Shown: positions 18,470-26,094 of the stretch, piece after piece | How positions within the stretch are numbered: position 1 is the stretch's first letter | How the letters are laid out: each line of letters opens with the position of its first letter | From: Bacteroidota bacterium | GTDB lineage: Bacteria; Bacteroidota; Bacteroidia; Chitinophagales; Chitinophagaceae | Length of the DNA stretch: 50,783 nucleotides | Direction of reading: 5' to 3' | NCBI GenBank assembly: GCA_947461125.1 | Contig: CANHHX010000010.1 | Span: forward strand, 1-50,783 | The notes under the pieces: model-generated | What the model saw: the letters and a program-made list of their open reading frames with translations, nothing else | Database searches by the model: none | Told to the model about the DNA's origin: nothing | Position numbers and translations under genes: made by a program

Positions 18470-19366
18470 TTAGTCGTTGGTTAATTCAAAAAATTTAGTT
18501 TCTAAACTTTTCTTTTTGAGTTGTAATTGTTGTAGCGTAATACCTTTATCAAAACAGTATTTATTAATACCGTCTAATTGTGCGGTGCCAATAGGGTAAA
18601 ATAGTTGCAAGCAATTAGCGTGCTTTTTTATTTTAGAAAAACCACCCATCGTTTCAACAATAGTTTGGAGTGCGTCATTGTTAGATGCGGCAATTTCAAC
18701 AATATCTTCTTGCGCAAGCACTTCGTCTACGGGCCCTGCTGTTAATAGGGTTCCTTTTTTTAAGATGGCCACATGCGTACATACCTTTTCTACTTCATCT
18801 AGTAAATGGCTGGCCATAATAATGGTTTTGCCCGCTGCTGCAAGTGATTGTATGAGGTCTCTAATTTCGGCAATACCTACCGGATCTAATCCATTGGTAG
18901 GTTCGTCAAACACAAGTACATCCGGGTTTCCAAGTAATGCGGCGCCAATCGCAAGGCGCTGTTTCATACCTAAACTGTAGCTGCTAAATTTGCTTTTTTT
19001 GCGTTCTGATAATTTTACAATTTCGAGTACCCTATCAATATCGGCACTATTACCCCTACCACTAATGGCTTGTGTAATTTTTAAATTATCTACCGCCGAT
19101 AAATAATGATAAAAATTAGGCGTTTCAAGTAAAGAGCCAATTTGTTTTCTGTTATTGGTTTGAGGGGTATTACCAAACCAGCTAAACTTACCCGTATCGG
19201 CGTGTAGTACGTCTAAAATAATACTGAGAAGCGTTGTTTTACCACTGCCATTAGGCCCCAGTATGCCAAACACAGCGCCAGCAGGTACTTCAAAACTTAC
19301 GCCATCAAGCGCAGTGAGTTTACCGTAGTTTTTTGAAACACCGGTAATCGATAAAATTGGATGCAT
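18470..19366 (-). CDS. ABC-2 type transporter ATP-binding protein
   Basis: ATPase of the exporter whose permease lies immediately downstream. In 298 residues it has the Walker A loop GPNGSGKTT (about residues 38-46) and a Q-loop region. The signature is YSLGMKQRL, a variant of LSGGQ common in the DrrA/BcrA-type exporters, with Walker B VLVFDEPTNGLD and the switch His in ASHLL. A C-terminal extension of about 80 residues is typical of the CcmA/DrrA family. The start is 8 bases after the upstream FadN-type gene, so all three share a transcript. Confidence 0.92.
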   Translation of the reverse strand: MHPILSITGVSKNYGKLTALDGVSFEVPAGAVFGILGPNGSGKTTLLSIILDVLHADTGKFSWFGNTPQTNNRKQIGSLLETPNFYHYLSAVDNLKITQAISGRGNSADIDRVLEIVKLSERKKSKFSSYSLGMKQRLAIGAALLGNPDVLVFDEPTNGLDPVGIAEIRDLIQSLAAAGKTIIMASHLLDEVEKVCTHVAILKKGTLLTAGPVDEVLAQEDIVEIAASNNDALQTIVETMGGFSKIKKHANCLQLFYPIGTAQLDGINKYCFDKGITLQQLQLKKKSLETKFFELTND

Positions 19367-19374
19367 AGAAGAAA

Positions 19375-21750
19375 TTAATTTCTGATGGGTCTACCGCTTT
19401 TTAAAACACTTTGAATTCTTTCTAGTGTTTTTTTCTCGCCGCATAGACTTAAAAAAGCTTCACGTTCTAAATCTAGTAAATATTGTTCAGATACTAGACT
19501 TTGTTCACTTAGGTCTCCACCGCACATCACATAGGCTAACTTTTTAGCTATCACTGCGTCATGCGCAGTTGCATAACCTGCTTTTTGCATACCATTGATA
19601 CCTGCTAAAAGTGCACCTAGCGCAGATCTTCCTAGTACTTTTACGTCTTTGCGTATGGTTGGCATGGTGTACCCTTGTGCGTGTAAATCAAGTACGGCCG
19701 ATTTTGCAGATGCAATGCGGCGTCCTATATTCATCACTATTTGATCCTGTCCTTTTCTAAAAACACCCATCTCAAAAGCTTCTGCAGCAGAGGTGGCTAC
19801 TTTTGCAGTGGCAATGGATAAGAATCTATTTTTAAGGGTAATGGTTTCTGGTTCTTCATCATGCATTTCATCGCCGGCGCGCAATACAAATTCTTTGGTG
19901 CCACCACCGCCTGGAATAAGTCCCACGCCAAGTTCTACAAGTCCAATATAGGTTTCTGCGGCAGCGCACACAACATCGGCATGAAGGCTCATTTCGCAGG
20001 CGCCACCAAGCGTTAGCGCGTGTGGCGCAACAGCTACGGGTATACTAGAATAGCGCACACGCATCATGGTGTTTTGGAACATTCTAATGGCCATGTCTAG
20101 CTCATCATATTCCTGCTCAATAGCAAGCATAAATATCATACCCACGTTAGCACCCGCACTAAAGTTGGGGCCATCATTCGCAATCACAAGGCCATTAAAT
20201 TTTTCTTCGGATAATGCGATGGCTTTATTTAATCCTTCGAGTACTTCGCCACCAATACTATTCATTTTGGTATTCCACTCAAAGCCTGCGATACCATCAC
20301 CAATATCATATAAACGGCAAGCACTGTTTTTCCAAACCAGTTTGTCTGCTTTATTTTTTAATACTAAAAAGGCATCCCCACCTGGAAGTGCTTTATAAGA
20401 GCCCGATGCTACATCGTAACAAAGTTTTTTACCGTTTTCTACTTTGTAAAAACTAGTAATGCCATTTGCAAGCATGGTGTCTACCCATGGTGCAACGTCG
20501 TGCCCAGCGGCTTTCATGGCAGCTACTGTTTTTGCTACACCTAGTGTGTCCCAACTTTCAAAGGCGCCAATTTCCCAACCAAAACCAGCCATCATAGCGT
20601 CGTCTACACGGTAGAGTTCGTCACTAATTTCTGGAATGCGGTGTGAAATATAAGAGAACAAACCATAATGAAATGCTTTGTAAAAATCGCCAGCTTTATC
20701 TGGGGACGCTTGTAATAATTGAATTCTTTGTTTTAAATCATCTATTGGTTTTGCAGCCTCTAAGCTTGCAAACTTTGGTTTTTTACGCGCGCTGTATTCG
20801 AGTGTTTCTAAATTCAGCGTTAATATTTCTTTTCCAGCTTCCGATTTTATTTTCTTAAAAAACCCTTGTCCTGTTTTATCGCCAAGCCAGTTGTTCGCAA
20901 GCATTTTTTCTAACCAAGATGGGATATTAAAAATAGCGCGCGCCTCGTCGTTCGGGCAGTTGTCTGCAACCCCTTTTGCCACCTTAACAAGGGTGTCAAT
21001 ACCCACTACATCGGCGGTTCTAAATGTTGCCGATTTTGGACGTCCAATAATAGGTCCGGTAAGGGCTTCAATTTCATCAATACTGAGGCCTAATTTTCCC
21101 ATGCTATTAAAAATGAGCATGATGCTAAACACCCCGATACGATTGGCGATAAAGGCAGGCGTGTCTTTACAATGCACCGTTGTTTTACCTAAAAATAAAT
21201 CACCATATTCCATTAAAAAATCTACGACTTCGGGGCTTGTAAGTGGCGTAGGAATAATTTCTAATAAACGGAGGTAGCGTGGTGGATTAAAAAAGTGAGA
21301 ACCACAAAAATGTTTTTTAAAATCTTCAGATCTTCCTTCTGCCATTAAATGAATGGGAATACCAGAAGTGTTTGAGGTAACTAGGGTACCTGGCTTTCTG
21401 TACTTTTCAATTTTTTCGTACATCATTTGTTTGATGTCGAGTCGCTCTACCACTACTTCAATGATCCAATCTACACCCGCTATATCTTGCAAGTTATCGT
21501 CAAAATTTCCAGTCGTAATTTTTTTAGCCGTTGCTTTTGTATACACCGGCGACGGGTTACTTTTTAATGCAGCTTGTAAAGCATCGTTAACAAGTTTATT
21601 ACGCTCTTGTGGTTTGGTACTTTCTGTGGCTTCTTTTGGAACCATATCAAGTAGTAAAACATTAACACCAATACCTGCAAAATGACATGCAATACGGGAG
21701 CCCATCACACCGCTTCCTAAAATGGCAACTTTTTTAATACTACGCTTCAT
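19375..21750 (-). CDS. fadN: 3-hydroxyacyl-CoA dehydrogenase / enoyl-CoA hydratase fusion (FadN type)
   Basis: Bifunctional fatty acid beta-oxidation enzyme with dehydrogenase first and hydratase last, the order of Bacillus FadN (about 790 residues) and opposite to E. coli FadB. The 791 residues begin KKVAILGSGVMGSRIACHFAG (NAD-binding loop GSGVMG at 12-17). They continue with the dehydrogenase motif SHFFNPPRYLRLLEIIP and a second helical domain. The crotonase domain has oxyanion-hole stretches ANDGPNFSAGANVGM and LGGACEMSLHAD and the catalytic region GLVELGVGLIPGGGG. Both active sites therefore look intact. A thiolase and acyl-CoA dehydrogenase, commonly adjacent, are not in the window. It heads an operon with the ABC exporter genes. 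Confidence 0.93.
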   Translation of the reverse strand: MKRSIKKVAILGSGVMGSRIACHFAGIGVNVLLLDMVPKEATESTKPQERNKLVNDALQAALKSNPSPVYTKATAKKITTGNFDDNLQDIAGVDWIIEVVVERLDIKQMMYEKIEKYRKPGTLVTSNTSGIPIHLMAEGRSEDFKKHFCGSHFFNPPRYLRLLEIIPTPLTSPEVVDFLMEYGDLFLGKTTVHCKDTPAFIANRIGVFSIMLIFNSMGKLGLSIDEIEALTGPIIGRPKSATFRTADVVGIDTLVKVAKGVADNCPNDEARAIFNIPSWLEKMLANNWLGDKTGQGFFKKIKSEAGKEILTLNLETLEYSARKKPKFASLEAAKPIDDLKQRIQLLQASPDKAGDFYKAFHYGLFSYISHRIPEISDELYRVDDAMMAGFGWEIGAFESWDTLGVAKTVAAMKAAGHDVAPWVDTMLANGITSFYKVENGKKLCYDVASGSYKALPGGDAFLVLKNKADKLVWKNSACRLYDIGDGIAGFEWNTKMNSIGGEVLEGLNKAIALSEEKFNGLVIANDGPNFSAGANVGMIFMLAIEQEYDELDMAIRMFQNTMMRVRYSSIPVAVAPHALTLGGACEMSLHADVVCAAAETYIGLVELGVGLIPGGGGTKEFVLRAGDEMHDEEPETITLKNRFLSIATAKVATSAAEAFEMGVFRKGQDQIVMNIGRRIASAKSAVLDLHAQGYTMPTIRKDVKVLGRSALGALLAGINGMQKAGYATAHDAVIAKKLAYVMCGGDLSEQSLVSEQYLLDLEREAFLSLCGEKKTLERIQSVLKSGRPIRN

Positions 21751-21895
21751 AAAAATGCTTTGCGTAAAATTAGTTAGTTATGCAACTATTTTAATCAAGG
21801 GGGCCAATAATTTTTTCAACATACCGGTATTTTGGGCCTTGATGGAGCATATTTACCTTTTAACCATTTTAGACCTAAATTGCCCCTCAATCAGT

Positions 21896-21903
21896 TATTT
21901 TTG
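21896..21903 (+). promoter_or_regulatory. Candidate -7 promoter box for the gatC-like gene
   Basis: TATTTTTG matches the Bacteroidota -7 consensus TAnnTTTG exactly and sits 6 bases before the ATG at 21910. No good -33 TTTG is found at the usual 19-21 base spacing, so support is partial. If used, the transcript would have almost no leader. Confidence 0.35.
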
Positions 21904-21909
21904 TATTCT

Positions 21910-22080
21910 ATGGAAGTTACACCCCAATTAATTGACCAATTGGCCCATTTTTCGAGGCTTTATTTTTCCTACGAGGAGAAGGTTTCGGTGCAGCAAACCA
22001 TTACAAGAGCCGAAGCGTTTTCCAATGCAACCGGCGCAGATGATCAATATTTTAGAGTACCAACGGTGATAAAAAAATAA
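21910..22080 (+). CDS. gatC: Shortened GatC-like protein (amidotransferase subunit C with missing centre)
   Basis: 56 residues. The N-terminal half ([20 protein letters not shown], then YEEK) reads as the first helix of GatC, the small subunit of the Asp-tRNA(Asn)/Glu-tRNA(Gln) amidotransferase. The C-terminal half ([20 protein letters not shown], then TVIKK) reads as the conserved GatC tail, in which R-E-A-x-x-N-A-P and F-F-K-V-P-x-V-I are the usual pattern. The roughly 40 residues that normally join them (second helix plus the DTTGVEP-type linker and VLREDxV block) are absent, yet the frame is intact. Full GatC is about 95 residues. I start at ATG 21910 because the open frame further upstream has no GatC character. 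gatA and gatB are not in the window. It lies 7 bases before an ABC ATPase gene. Confidence 0.7.
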   Translation: MEVTPQLIDQLAHFSRLYFSYEEKVSVQQTITRAEAFSNATGADDQYFRVPTVIKK

Positions 22081-22087
22081 AAAACCT

Positions 22088-22774
22088 ATGTCTGAAGCAA
22101 TTATCAAGTTAGAGGAAATTAAAAAAGATTACTACATGGGTAGTCAGGCTATTACCGTCTTAAAAGGTATTACCCTCGATATTTTTAAAAACGAATACGT
22201 GGCTCTAATGGGTCCGTCGGGGAGTGGTAAATCTACCCTCATGAATATACTAGGATGCCTCGATTCTCCAACAGGAGGTAAATATATTTTAAATGGCAAA
22301 GACGTAAGTAAAATGCCTGACGATGATTTAGCCGAAGTGCGTAATTCTGAAATTGGATTTGTATTCCAACAATTTAATTTATTACCCCGTTTATCTGCTG
22401 CCGAAAACGTAGCCCTTCCATTAATTTATGCAGGCGTGAGTAAAAAAGAACGTATCGAAAGAGCCCTCGAAGCACTTGATAAAGTAGGCCTTGCCGATCG
22501 TAGCCACCACAAATCAAACGAGCTTAGTGGAGGTCAAATTCAGCGTGTGGCCATTGCCCGCGCCCTGGTAAACAATCCAGCCATTTTATTGGCCGATGAA
22601 CCTACGGGTAACCTCGATTCTAAAACATCTGTGGAAGTGATGGAAATATTTGGAAAAATTAGAGCCGCGGGTAATACGGTAGTGCTGGTAACCCACGAAG
22701 AAGATATTGCTGCCTATGCCCACCGTGTGGTTCGTTTGCGCGATGGTCTGGTAGAAACAGATATCACTAAATAA
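22088..22774 (+). CDS. ABC transporter ATP-binding protein (MacB/LolD type)
   Basis: ATPase of the MacB/LolD/FtsE-like group in 228 residues. Motifs are Walker [10 protein letters not shown] (about residues 41-49), [21 protein letters not shown] after the Q-loop, signature [15 protein letters not shown], Walker [14 protein letters not shown] and switch His in VTHE. The [10 protein letters not shown] block and the [11 protein letters not shown] sequence are characteristic of this group, which powers mechanotransmission or lipoprotein release rather than classic import. No MacB- or LolC-like permease is adjacent, so its partner is elsewhere. It is probably co-transcribed with the preceding gatC-like gene (7-base gap). 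Confidence 0.92.
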   Translation: MSEAIIKLEEIKKDYYMGSQAITVLKGITLDIFKNEYVALMGPSGSGKSTLMNILGCLDSPTGGKYILNGKDVSKMPDDDLAEVRNSEIGFVFQQFNLLPRLSAAENVALPLIYAGVSKKERIERALEALDKVGLADRSHHKSNELSGGQIQRVAIARALVNNPAILLADEPTGNLDSKTSVEVMEIFGKIRAAGNTVVLVTHEEDIAAYAHRVVRLRDGLVETDITK

Positions 22775-22837
22775 TCATTTATTTTTTGAACTTTTCGGTC
22801 TTTTGTTTGTTAACGAACCAAAGACAGTAATAGCGCT

Positions 22838-23398
22838 ATGGCACAAAAGATATATACCAAAACAGGAGATCTAGGTTTAACCTCATTAATAGGGGGTACA
22901 AAAGTGCCCAAAAGCAATTTAAGAATTGAAACTTATGGAACTGTCGATGAACTTAACTCATACATTGGGTTGGTCTCAGATATGTTTGCGCATGACCATA
23001 CCCGCATTTTATTAAAAGAAGTACAAGACCGTTTATTTACAGTTGGGTCTTCATTAGCATGCGATCCGGATAAAGAGCCGCTTATGAAAATACCGGATTT
23101 AAAGGAAGAAGACATTACCTTACTAGAGCGTGAAATAGACGCCATGAATGAAGTACTGGTGCCTATGAAATCATTTATTATTCCGGGTGGGGATGTGGCT
23201 GTTTCTCATGCGCACGTTGCTAGATGTATTTGCAGAAGAGCAGAAAGAGGTTGCGTAAATCTTATCGAAAACGAATTATTTGTAGACCCTCTTGTTATTA
23301 AATACCTAAACCGTTTATCGGATTATTTATTTACGTTGGCCCGCTTTATTTCGCATACCAATGGTGCGCAGGAACTAGCCTGGAAGCCGCGCGTATAA
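22838..23398 (+). CDS. ATP:cob(I)alamin adenosyltransferase, PduO type
   Basis: Trimeric cytoplasmic enzyme that transfers adenosyl from ATP to cob(I)alamin, giving coenzyme B12. In 186 residues it has the N-terminal ATP-binding motif KIYTKTGDLGLTSLIGG (about residues 4-20), GTVDELNSYIG, and the later conserved RCICRRAERG and LNRLSDYLFTLAR blocks with the Arg and Asp/Glu residues of the active site. These are diagnostic of the PduO/MMAB family (not CobA or EutT). No cobalamin biosynthesis or B12-dependent enzyme genes are nearby, and I see no B12 riboswitch in the 63 bases upstream. Its 3' end meets lolD tail to tail. Confidence 0.95.
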   Translation: MAQKIYTKTGDLGLTSLIGGTKVPKSNLRIETYGTVDELNSYIGLVSDMFAHDHTRILLKEVQDRLFTVGSSLACDPDKEPLMKIPDLKEEDITLLEREIDAMNEVLVPMKSFIIPGGDVAVSHAHVARCICRRAERGCVNLIENELFVDPLVIKYLNRLSDYLFTLARFISHTNGAQELAWKPRV

Positions 23399-23411
23399 GT
23401 TTTATATCATT

Positions 23412-24071
23412 TTATTGGGCTTCTACGATGTGTCCATCCTTCATATGAATGACACGATCACTCATTTTTGCGAGTGCTTCATTGTGCGTTACAATTAAAA
23501 ATGTTTGCCCCATTGTTTTTTGCAAATGCAAAAAAAGTTCGTGCAATTCTTGCGCATGTTTGCTATCTAAATTTCCGGTAGGCTCATCTGCAAAAACAAT
23601 GTCTGGATTGTTAATGAGCGCTCTTGCTACTGCCACTCTTTGTTGTTCTCCACCTGATAGTTCCAAAGGTTTATGTGATGCTCTATCTTGTAATCCTAAT
23701 ATCTTTAAAAGTTCAAGCGCCCTTGCTTCCAATTCATTTTTATTCGTGCCGGCAATCCATCCTGGAATACACACATTTTCGAGTGCTGTAAATTCCGGTA
23801 ACAGGTGGTGAAATTGAAACACAAAACCAATATGTTGGTTTCTAAATTTTGCGAGTTCCTTTTCATTTAAAGTGTCTATGCGCTGGTTATTGATCCAAAT
23901 TTCTCCCGAATTGGCTTTGTCTAAACTGCCTAAAATATGGAGTAAAGTGCTTTTCCCTGCCCCCGATGAGCCTACAATACTTACAATTTCCCCCTTATTT
24001 ACAAAAATATCTACGCCTTTTAGCACGTGCAGGCCGTTGTAATTGCGGGTAATATTTGATGCTTTTAGCAT
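23412..24071 (-). CDS. lolD: Lipoprotein-releasing ABC ATPase LolD
   Basis: 219 residues with Walker A GSSGAGKST (about residues 34-42), VFQFHHLLPEFTALENVCIP, signature LSGGEQQRVAVARAL, Walker [14 protein letters not shown] and switch His in VTHNE. The FQFHHLLPEFTALENV sequence is the LolD hallmark, more specific than the sister ATPase at 22088. LolD with LolC/E-type permeases extracts outer-membrane lipoproteins from the inner membrane; the permease gene is not adjacent. The gene starts at 24071 and is divergent from the DUF2795 gene across a 168-base intergenic region. Confidence 0.9.
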   Translation of the reverse strand: MLKASNITRNYNGLHVLKGVDIFVNKGEIVSIVGSSGAGKSTLLHILGSLDKANSGEIWINNQRIDTLNEKELAKFRNQHIGFVFQFHHLLPEFTALENVCIPGWIAGTNKNELEARALELLKILGLQDRASHKPLELSGGEQQRVAVARALINNPDIVFADEPTGNLDSKHAQELHELFLHLQKTMGQTFLIVTHNEALAKMSDRVIHMKDGHIVEAQ

Positions 24072-24186
24072 GGATATGAGTGTGTTATACAGGGTTAAAG
24101 GCCTTAATGTTACTACAAACCTACATTAGTAAGGGTTAAATTTAGCGAATATTAATAATTTGTTTACAGCTAGTGGGCAACTCCAA

Positions 24187-24217
24187 TTTGGTTATTTGAA
24201 AGATACGGCTACATTTG
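24187..24217 (+). promoter_or_regulatory. Bacteroidota sigma-ABfr-type promoter
   Basis: TTTG at 24187-24190, then 19 bases, then TACATTTG at 24210-24217: an exact match to the Bacteroidota consensus TTTG-N19-TAnnTTTG. The ATG of the downstream gene is at 24240, leaving a leader of roughly 15-20 bases. This is the best promoter match I found in the window. Confidence 0.7.
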
Positions 24218-24239
24218 CAAAAATATTAAACACTGCATT

Positions 24240-24461
24240 ATGTTTTGGACATTAGAATTAGCCAGTTATTTAGAAGAGGCTCCTTGGCCTGCTACTAAGG
24301 ACGAATTGATCGATTATTCTATCCGTAGCGGTGCGCCTATCGAAGTAGTTGAGAACCTTCAGGAATTAGAAGAAGAAGGTGACGTATACGAAAGTATCGA
24401 AGACATTTGGCCAGACTATCCAAGTCAGGAAGACTTTATGTTTAACGAAGACGAATACTAG
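24240..24461 (+). CDS. DUF2795 domain protein
   Basis: Small acidic protein of 73 residues with no signal peptide or membrane segment. The sequence (LASYLEEAPWPATKDELIDY, then SIRSGAPIEVVENLQELEEE) has the DUF2795 pattern, in which a short helix is followed by AxWPAxKxELI. Function in the family is unknown. It is preceded by the well-formed promoter at 24187-24217 and followed after 10 bases by the YhcH-like gene, so they are probably co-transcribed. The composition of the C-terminal 30 residues is very acidic (many D and E). Confidence 0.8.
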   Translation: MFWTLELASYLEEAPWPATKDELIDYSIRSGAPIEVVENLQELEEEGDVYESIEDIWPDYPSQEDFMFNEDEY

Positions 24462-24471
24462 AACGTAGCCC

Positions 24472-24927
24472 ATGATTCTTGATGAGCTTACGCAACTAAA
24501 TAAATATGTAAAGGTCCACCCAAGATTTGAGGTGGCCTTTGCTTATATATTAGATACCAATTTTGATACGATGCCAGAAGGCAAGTATGAAGTGGATGGT
24601 AAAAATATAATTGCGATTATTGCAGATGGGCCTGGTGTTCCAATTTTAGAATCTTGCGCCAGTTTTGAATGTCATAACACCTATATAGACATTCAAGTTT
24701 GTTTGAGTGGCATCGAAACAGTAGGTTGGAAATCACGCAGCACTTGTTTAGAACCAAGAGGTGAATACGATGCAAAAAACGATGTCTTATTTTTTGAAGA
24801 CGCACCCGATCATTTCTTTAAACTACACGCCGGTCAATTTGGAATATACTTTCCAGACGACGTACATGCACCTATGATTGGTGAAGGGAAAATTAGAAAA
24901 CTAATCTTAAAAGTTAAAGTAGACTAA
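24472..24927 (+). CDS. YhcH/YjgK/YiaL family protein (DUF386)
   Basis: 151 residues of the YhcH/YjgK/YiaL family, a cupin-like fold with a metal site. Seen here are the family blocks GKYEVDGKNI, ASFECHNTYIDIQVCLSGIE (the E-x-H-x-x-Y-I-D-I-Q core), and FPDDVHAPMIGEGKIRKLILKV near the C-terminus, where the acidic residue and His contribute to metal binding. Members are linked to sugar or sialic acid metabolism and to biofilm (TabA), but the substrate is not predictable here. The stop codon is separated by one base from the stop of the convergent SemiSWEET gene. Confidence 0.88.
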   Translation: MILDELTQLNKYVKVHPRFEVAFAYILDTNFDTMPEGKYEVDGKNIIAIIADGPGVPILESCASFECHNTYIDIQVCLSGIETVGWKSRSTCLEPRGEYDAKNDVLFFEDAPDHFFKLHAGQFGIYFPDDVHAPMIGEGKIRKLILKVKVD

Positions 24928-24928
24928 A

Positions 24929-25183
24929 CTAGCTTTTCTTAAACGTCAGTTTAAAATAAAGCAGTATCAGTGATAATAGCATCACAATGGCGTTTGCGGC
25001 TATAACCGGCCCACTGCCCGTGCTAATGCCATAATAGAGCCATATAATGGTGCTTAGTACTACAATGAGTATCATATAAATACTCAAATCACCTACACTC
25101 TTTGTTTTATAAGCCTGCCAAACCTGTGGCATAAAAGTAATGGCACTTAAAAAGGCGCCGATATAACCAATGATTTCGTTCAT
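24929..25183 (-). CDS. SemiSWEET sugar transporter (MtN3/PQ-loop)
   Basis: 84-residue membrane protein with three hydrophobic segments (about residues 3-22, 34-53 and 59-78). This is the single triple-helix-bundle unit of bacterial SemiSWEETs, which dimerise to form a sugar uniporter. The PQ motif is at residues 19-20 in FMPQVWQAYKTKS, followed by the conserved K-S-x-x-D-L-S turn, and a Trp-x-x-Tyr-Gly stretch in the second helix. The natural sugar is not predictable. The gene is followed by the fabI-containing group on the same strand upstream, 42 bases away. Confidence 0.92.
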   Translation of the reverse strand: MNEIIGYIGAFLSAITFMPQVWQAYKTKSVGDLSIYMILIVVLSTIIWLYYGISTGSGPVIAANAIVMLLSLILLYFKLTFKKS

Positions 25184-25225
25184 AAATTTTGTTGATGCTG
25201 TGTCGTTATAAATGTGTGCTGCGCA

Positions 25226-26044
25226 TTATTCTTGAATCCCTAATTTTTGCATCACTTCGTTGCTTACACCTGTCATTGAAAAACCTCCATCGTGGAATAG
25301 GTTTTGCATGGTAACCATACGGGTAAGATCAGAAAATAAAGTAACACAGTAATTCGCACAATCTTCGGCAGTTGCATTCCCTAATGGTGCAATCGCATTT
25401 GAATAATCGTAGAAATCACCAAAGCCTTTAATGCCAGTGCCCGCAGTGGTTTTAGTAGCCGATTGAGAAACGGTATTGATACGCACTTTTTTTTCTAGGC
25501 CATAATGGTAACCAAAACTACGCGCGATAGATTCAAGCATTGCTTTAATGTCGGCCATATCGGTATAAAAAGGGAAGGTTCTTTGTGCAGCCATGTAAGA
25601 AAGTGCAACAACGCTGCCCCACTCATTAATCGCATCTAATTTTTTTGCTACCGCTAACATTTTGTGAAATGACATCGCAGAAACGTCGATGCCTTTCATA
25701 AAATAATCGTAGTTAGATTCGGTGTACGGAACATTTTTTCTGATGTTTACGCTCATACCAATGGAGTGAAGTACAAAATCAATTTTACCACCTAGGACTT
25801 CTTGCGACTCGGTAAATAATTTTGTTAAATCTTCGATACTAGTAGCATCGGCAGGGATAATTTTTGAATTTGTAGCCTCTGCTAATTTATTGATCTCACC
25901 CATACGCATAGCAATAGGGGCGTTGGTTAATACAAATGTGGCGCCTTCTTCGTGTGCTTTTTCAGCTACTTTCCAGGCAATAGAATTGGCATCTAATGCA
26001 CCTGTGATAATACCTCTTTTTCCTTTTAATAAGTTGTAAGCCAT
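25226..26044 (-). CDS. fabI: Enoyl-ACP reductase (NADH) FabI
   Basis: Catalyses the last reduction of each fatty acid elongation cycle. The 272 residues begin with GKRGIITGALDANSIAWKVA, the FabI-specific variant of the SDR cofactor loop. The catalytic pattern is Tyr150 (YMAAQR) plus Tyr160-x6-Lys167 (FYTDMADIK), the FabI arrangement rather than the classic SDR YxxxK. The later QSATKTTAGTGIKGF block corresponds to the substrate-binding loop. This is the main target of triclosan-type inhibitors in other bacteria. It lies 50 bases downstream of recN and may share its transcript; no clean promoter is visible between them. Confidence 0.97.
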   Translation of the reverse strand: MAYNLLKGKRGIITGALDANSIAWKVAEKAHEEGATFVLTNAPIAMRMGEINKLAEATNSKIIPADATSIEDLTKLFTESQEVLGGKIDFVLHSIGMSVNIRKNVPYTESNYDYFMKGIDVSAMSFHKMLAVAKKLDAINEWGSVVALSYMAAQRTFPFYTDMADIKAMLESIARSFGYHYGLEKKVRINTVSQSATKTTAGTGIKGFGDFYDYSNAIAPLGNATAEDCANYCVTLFSDLTRMVTMQNLFHDGGFSMTGVSNEVMQKLGIQE

Positions 26045-26094
26045 AGTTTGTTGTTTACGTATGGTAAAAGTAAATAAAATAGATTAAATGACCC

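Noticed and set aside
18678..18980. Open frames of 60-130 codons antisense to real genes (for example here, 20066-20398 and 20891-21277)
   Set aside because: They lie entirely opposite well-supported genes, have no recognisable family features, and are explained by codon bias of the real gene.
25226..26044. Ordinary 3-ketoacyl-ACP reductase for the gene called fabI
   Set aside because: The spacing Tyr160-x6-Lys167 and the GALDANSIAW cofactor loop are FabI-specific; FabG uses YxxxK and a TGxxxGxG loop.
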